Assembly: GCA_001466705.2 (NCBI GenBank)
Contig: LATX02000187.1
Location: 186,001 to 250,000 of the forward strand
Direction of reading: 5' to 3'
Origin: Moniliophthora roreri
Taxonomy: Eukaryota > Basidiomycota > Agaricomycetes > Agaricales > Marasmiaceae
DNA: 64,000 bases
Below, piece after piece: positions 62,124 to 64,000 of the stretch. Numbering within the stretch: position 1 is the first letter of the stretch; each line of letters opens with the position of its first letter. The notes under the pieces were generated by a model, which searched no databases, was not told where the DNA came from, and was given only the letters and a program-made list of their open reading frames with translations. The position numbers and the translations under genes are program-made.

Positions 62124-62315
62124 TGTCGGAGATGGTCGTGGGTTCCAAATGTTACACGAGGTATCGCAGCGAGGCAGTGACGGCGGTGTTCTCGGTAGCT
62201 CTTGGGTGACCACAAACTCCGGGGCTGCATGGAGCAGAGCGCTAAGGGTGGAACAAGCTGTGAGGATGGATGTGGCAGAGCAGACGAATTGGTCATCAGA
62301 ACTTGTCGAGTACAT

Positions 62316-63404
62316 ACGACGTTTACTGTTGAATATTAGGCCTGGATTACGATATAGCTGTTTCGCTGTGGTGGCAATGGATTTGGATTTGTTGGCAGTA
62401 TGTAACCTTCAGGGGAAGGACCTATACCCCGGCGAATGCGATAGTTCCAGAAAGTCAGCTGAACAGGAACCTTGCGTATTCCAGTACATACTGAAACTCA
62501 CCGGATCTGCTATCGACCGACGGAAATTATGACACTATCCCATTCAGCACACTGTCTTCTGCATGTTTGCATCCCCTCTGCTTCTCACCTGAATAGTTTT
62601 GGCTTCCTGGATACGGGTTTTTTCGTCTTGGAATCAGATTCCAACTTGGATATTGCATTGGCCGAAATTGAAGACCCGGTATATTTCAGCCAATACATGC
62701 GACCCTTTTATGGCCTGGAATGGGCAAAAAGTACATATACCTCTTCAATTGCGTCTGCTCCCATCGTGGTTGGTGCCAAGGTTGCCTACCGCGTCGCGTG
62801 CGTGTTTCAAGGCTCTGACCGGTTCTAGTTAACCACCAGCGCCTTTCGTTACTATTCGTTTAGGAGACAAAATGCAGGGTGCCTTGGAGTCGCAAAGATG
62901 CAGATTACAGCACTGGATGCTACCTCGATTTCTGTTTGCTCAGTCTTACTCAGGATCTAATTTGTAGGCACTTCCGCGAAGCGTAACCCCCTTGACCGGT
63001 GGAAGCAGTGTCCCGCCTCAATAATCCCGATTGCTTTTTTCTGGAGCGTTTGGGCAAGAAATAGGGCTTAAAGCGTTCATTAACGTTCATTAATGCTAGT
63101 GAATAAGGAAGTTATGGTGACAAGTACGGCCTAGCTTGCCGGCCTTCCCAAGAGTCGGTATCGACCTTCCTTAGCTGTACCGGTTGAGACAGACAAGCTT
63201 AGCCAGTATATGGTATATGAAGGTGAGCTGCAGGAATTATATCTTGACATTTATGGGTAGAGCCATCTTGATCAAAACATTGACAGGTCTTATTCTATCA
63301 AACCATAAGACCACAGAGTGATCCGATGTCAATGGGTTTAACACCTTCGTCCACAATCATATCTACCCTCATTTTCTGCAGAGCAAACTCTACTGCACCT
63401 TTAC
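62316..63404. other. Divergent promoter region between partner gene and NLR copy 4
   Basis: About 1.1-1.3 kb separates the two start codons, which point away from each other. Plus-strand ORFs at 62047-62532 and 62472-62828 are antisense or unsupported. The last 50 bp match the leader of NLR copy 1. Confidence 0.4.
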
Positions 63405-64000
63405 ATGCCGACGGATAACATGCCATCAATGTTCGCCAATGCTCGCAGAGTGAACATCAGCGGCGGTCAGTTCAACAATGTTGGGAGGGATCAGATAAAC
63501 TACTCGACCGAACGTAAGTCATCCCTGGTCAACTGGGGGGCTCTGGTTAACCTTTTGCTCAGCTCTTCAGCTTTTATGGCACTCCATCCGTGACGTGGGT
63601 GCGAGCCATGATTCAGAAATCCGTTATCCTCCGCCTCAATGTCACCCAAAAACCCGTCGAGATGTTTTGAAGTTGCTCCTCGACTGGATTCGCGGCGACT
63701 CCTCGCATTCCATCATGTGGCTATACGGTCCAGCAGGCGCAGGCAAATCTGCGATAGCACAAACCATAGCGGAGACGGCTCAAGACCAGAACATGCTGGC
63801 AGCCAGCTTCTTCTTCTGGCGAGGAGACCGAAAGCGAAATAATCCCAAATACATTTTCCTCTCACTCGCACACGATCTCGCACACTCCATCCCGGAGCTG
63901 CGCGAGCACATTGAACGAGCGATCAGAGCAAATCCCCGTATTTTGAAGGCCTCTCTTGAAGATCAGTTTCAAAAGCTGATCCTGGAGCCTTGTAAAACAC
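63405..64000 (+). CDS. NACHT NTPase, NLR-type STAND protein (copy 4), cut by window end
   Basis: Exon 1 (63405-63513) reads MPTDNMPSMFANARRVNISG and continues the motif GGQFNNVGRDQINYS. Two in-frame Met codons (63420 and 63429) precede the motif; the latter equals the start of copy 1. The phase-1 intron 63514-63562 leads to LQLLWHSIRDVGASHDSEIR, CHPKTRRDVLKLLLDWIRGD, the P-loop GPAGAGKSAIAQT and ASFFFWRGDRKRNNPKYIFL. The frame is open to the window edge at about EPCKT. Identity to copy 1 is very high throughout, with only scattered changes, so these two are the most recent duplicates. It is divergent from the intact partner gene. The rest lies beyond the window. Confidence 0.85.

Noticed and set aside
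62047..62532. 161-codon plus-strand ORF
   Set aside because: It lies antisense to the first exon of the partner gene and has no domain of its own.

Overview
This window is nuclear DNA of a filamentous basidiomycete, most likely an Agaricomycete. The genes are split by many 45-60 bp GT-AG introns, many with CTAAC-like branch sites. Several gene families read here are typical of mushroom-forming fungi: F-box proteins of this type, NACHT NTPases with a short N-terminal exon, a kinase-N-lobe-like protein and a multi-pass membrane protein. Nothing looks bacterial, viral or organellar. A 20-A run followed by an N near 9.82-9.85 kb looks like an assembly patch. Exons were joined by eye from splice sites and reading frame, so outer limits are firmer than internal ones. 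|| 0-21 kb is mostly ordinary metabolism: the tail of an isoprenylcysteine methyltransferase, a GH13 alpha-glucosidase (-), a decayed 7TM-like gene, a small secreted CxxC protein, a Tc1-type MITE, an NCS1 permease, an F-box protein, a HAD phosphatase with a long serine-rich insertion, and an O-methyltransferase (-). 21.7-27 kb holds a very proline-rich Bbc1-type actin-patch protein (-). Its 3' half was copied to 30.25-32.05 kb, lost about 1.13 kb, acquired a stop and became fused to unrelated upstream exons. || From 27 kb to the end, four NACHT (NLR-type STAND) genes lie at 27.4-29.8 (-), 35.3-37.9 (-), 57.2-59.8 (+) and 63.4-end (+). They are interleaved with three copies of a second family: an intact gene at 60.2-62.1 (-), a decayed copy at 33.5-34.7 (+) and a remnant at 55.7-56.3 (-). 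The NLRs all encode a short first exon that joins exon 2 through a phase-1 intron making the same proline codon. The N-terminal motif in that exon (N-x3-[VF]-x-I-x-G-x2-[FY]-N-x-V-x-RDQ in the best copies) is also at the N-terminus of the second family. An NLR and a neighbouring protein sharing a short N-terminal motif recalls NLR/effector pairs that signal by amyloid-like templating (NWD2/HET-S in Podospora). That is an inference, and it is the main candidate for a new system here. || 39-55 kb is a transposon-rich island with an alpha-carbonic anhydrase (-), a GST gene with a broken tandem copy (+) and a large membrane-protein gene (-). Three hAT-type insertions can be delimited to the base by 8-bp target-site duplications: a 5.5-kb hAT, a 306-bp MITE, and a 1,043-bp element inside the membrane-protein gene. 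A fourth, 2.9-kb element nested in the transposase ORF of the 5.5-kb hAT has an 8-bp TSD but slightly ragged ends. For the two elements inside reading frames, taking out the element and one TSD copy brings the host frame back into phase.
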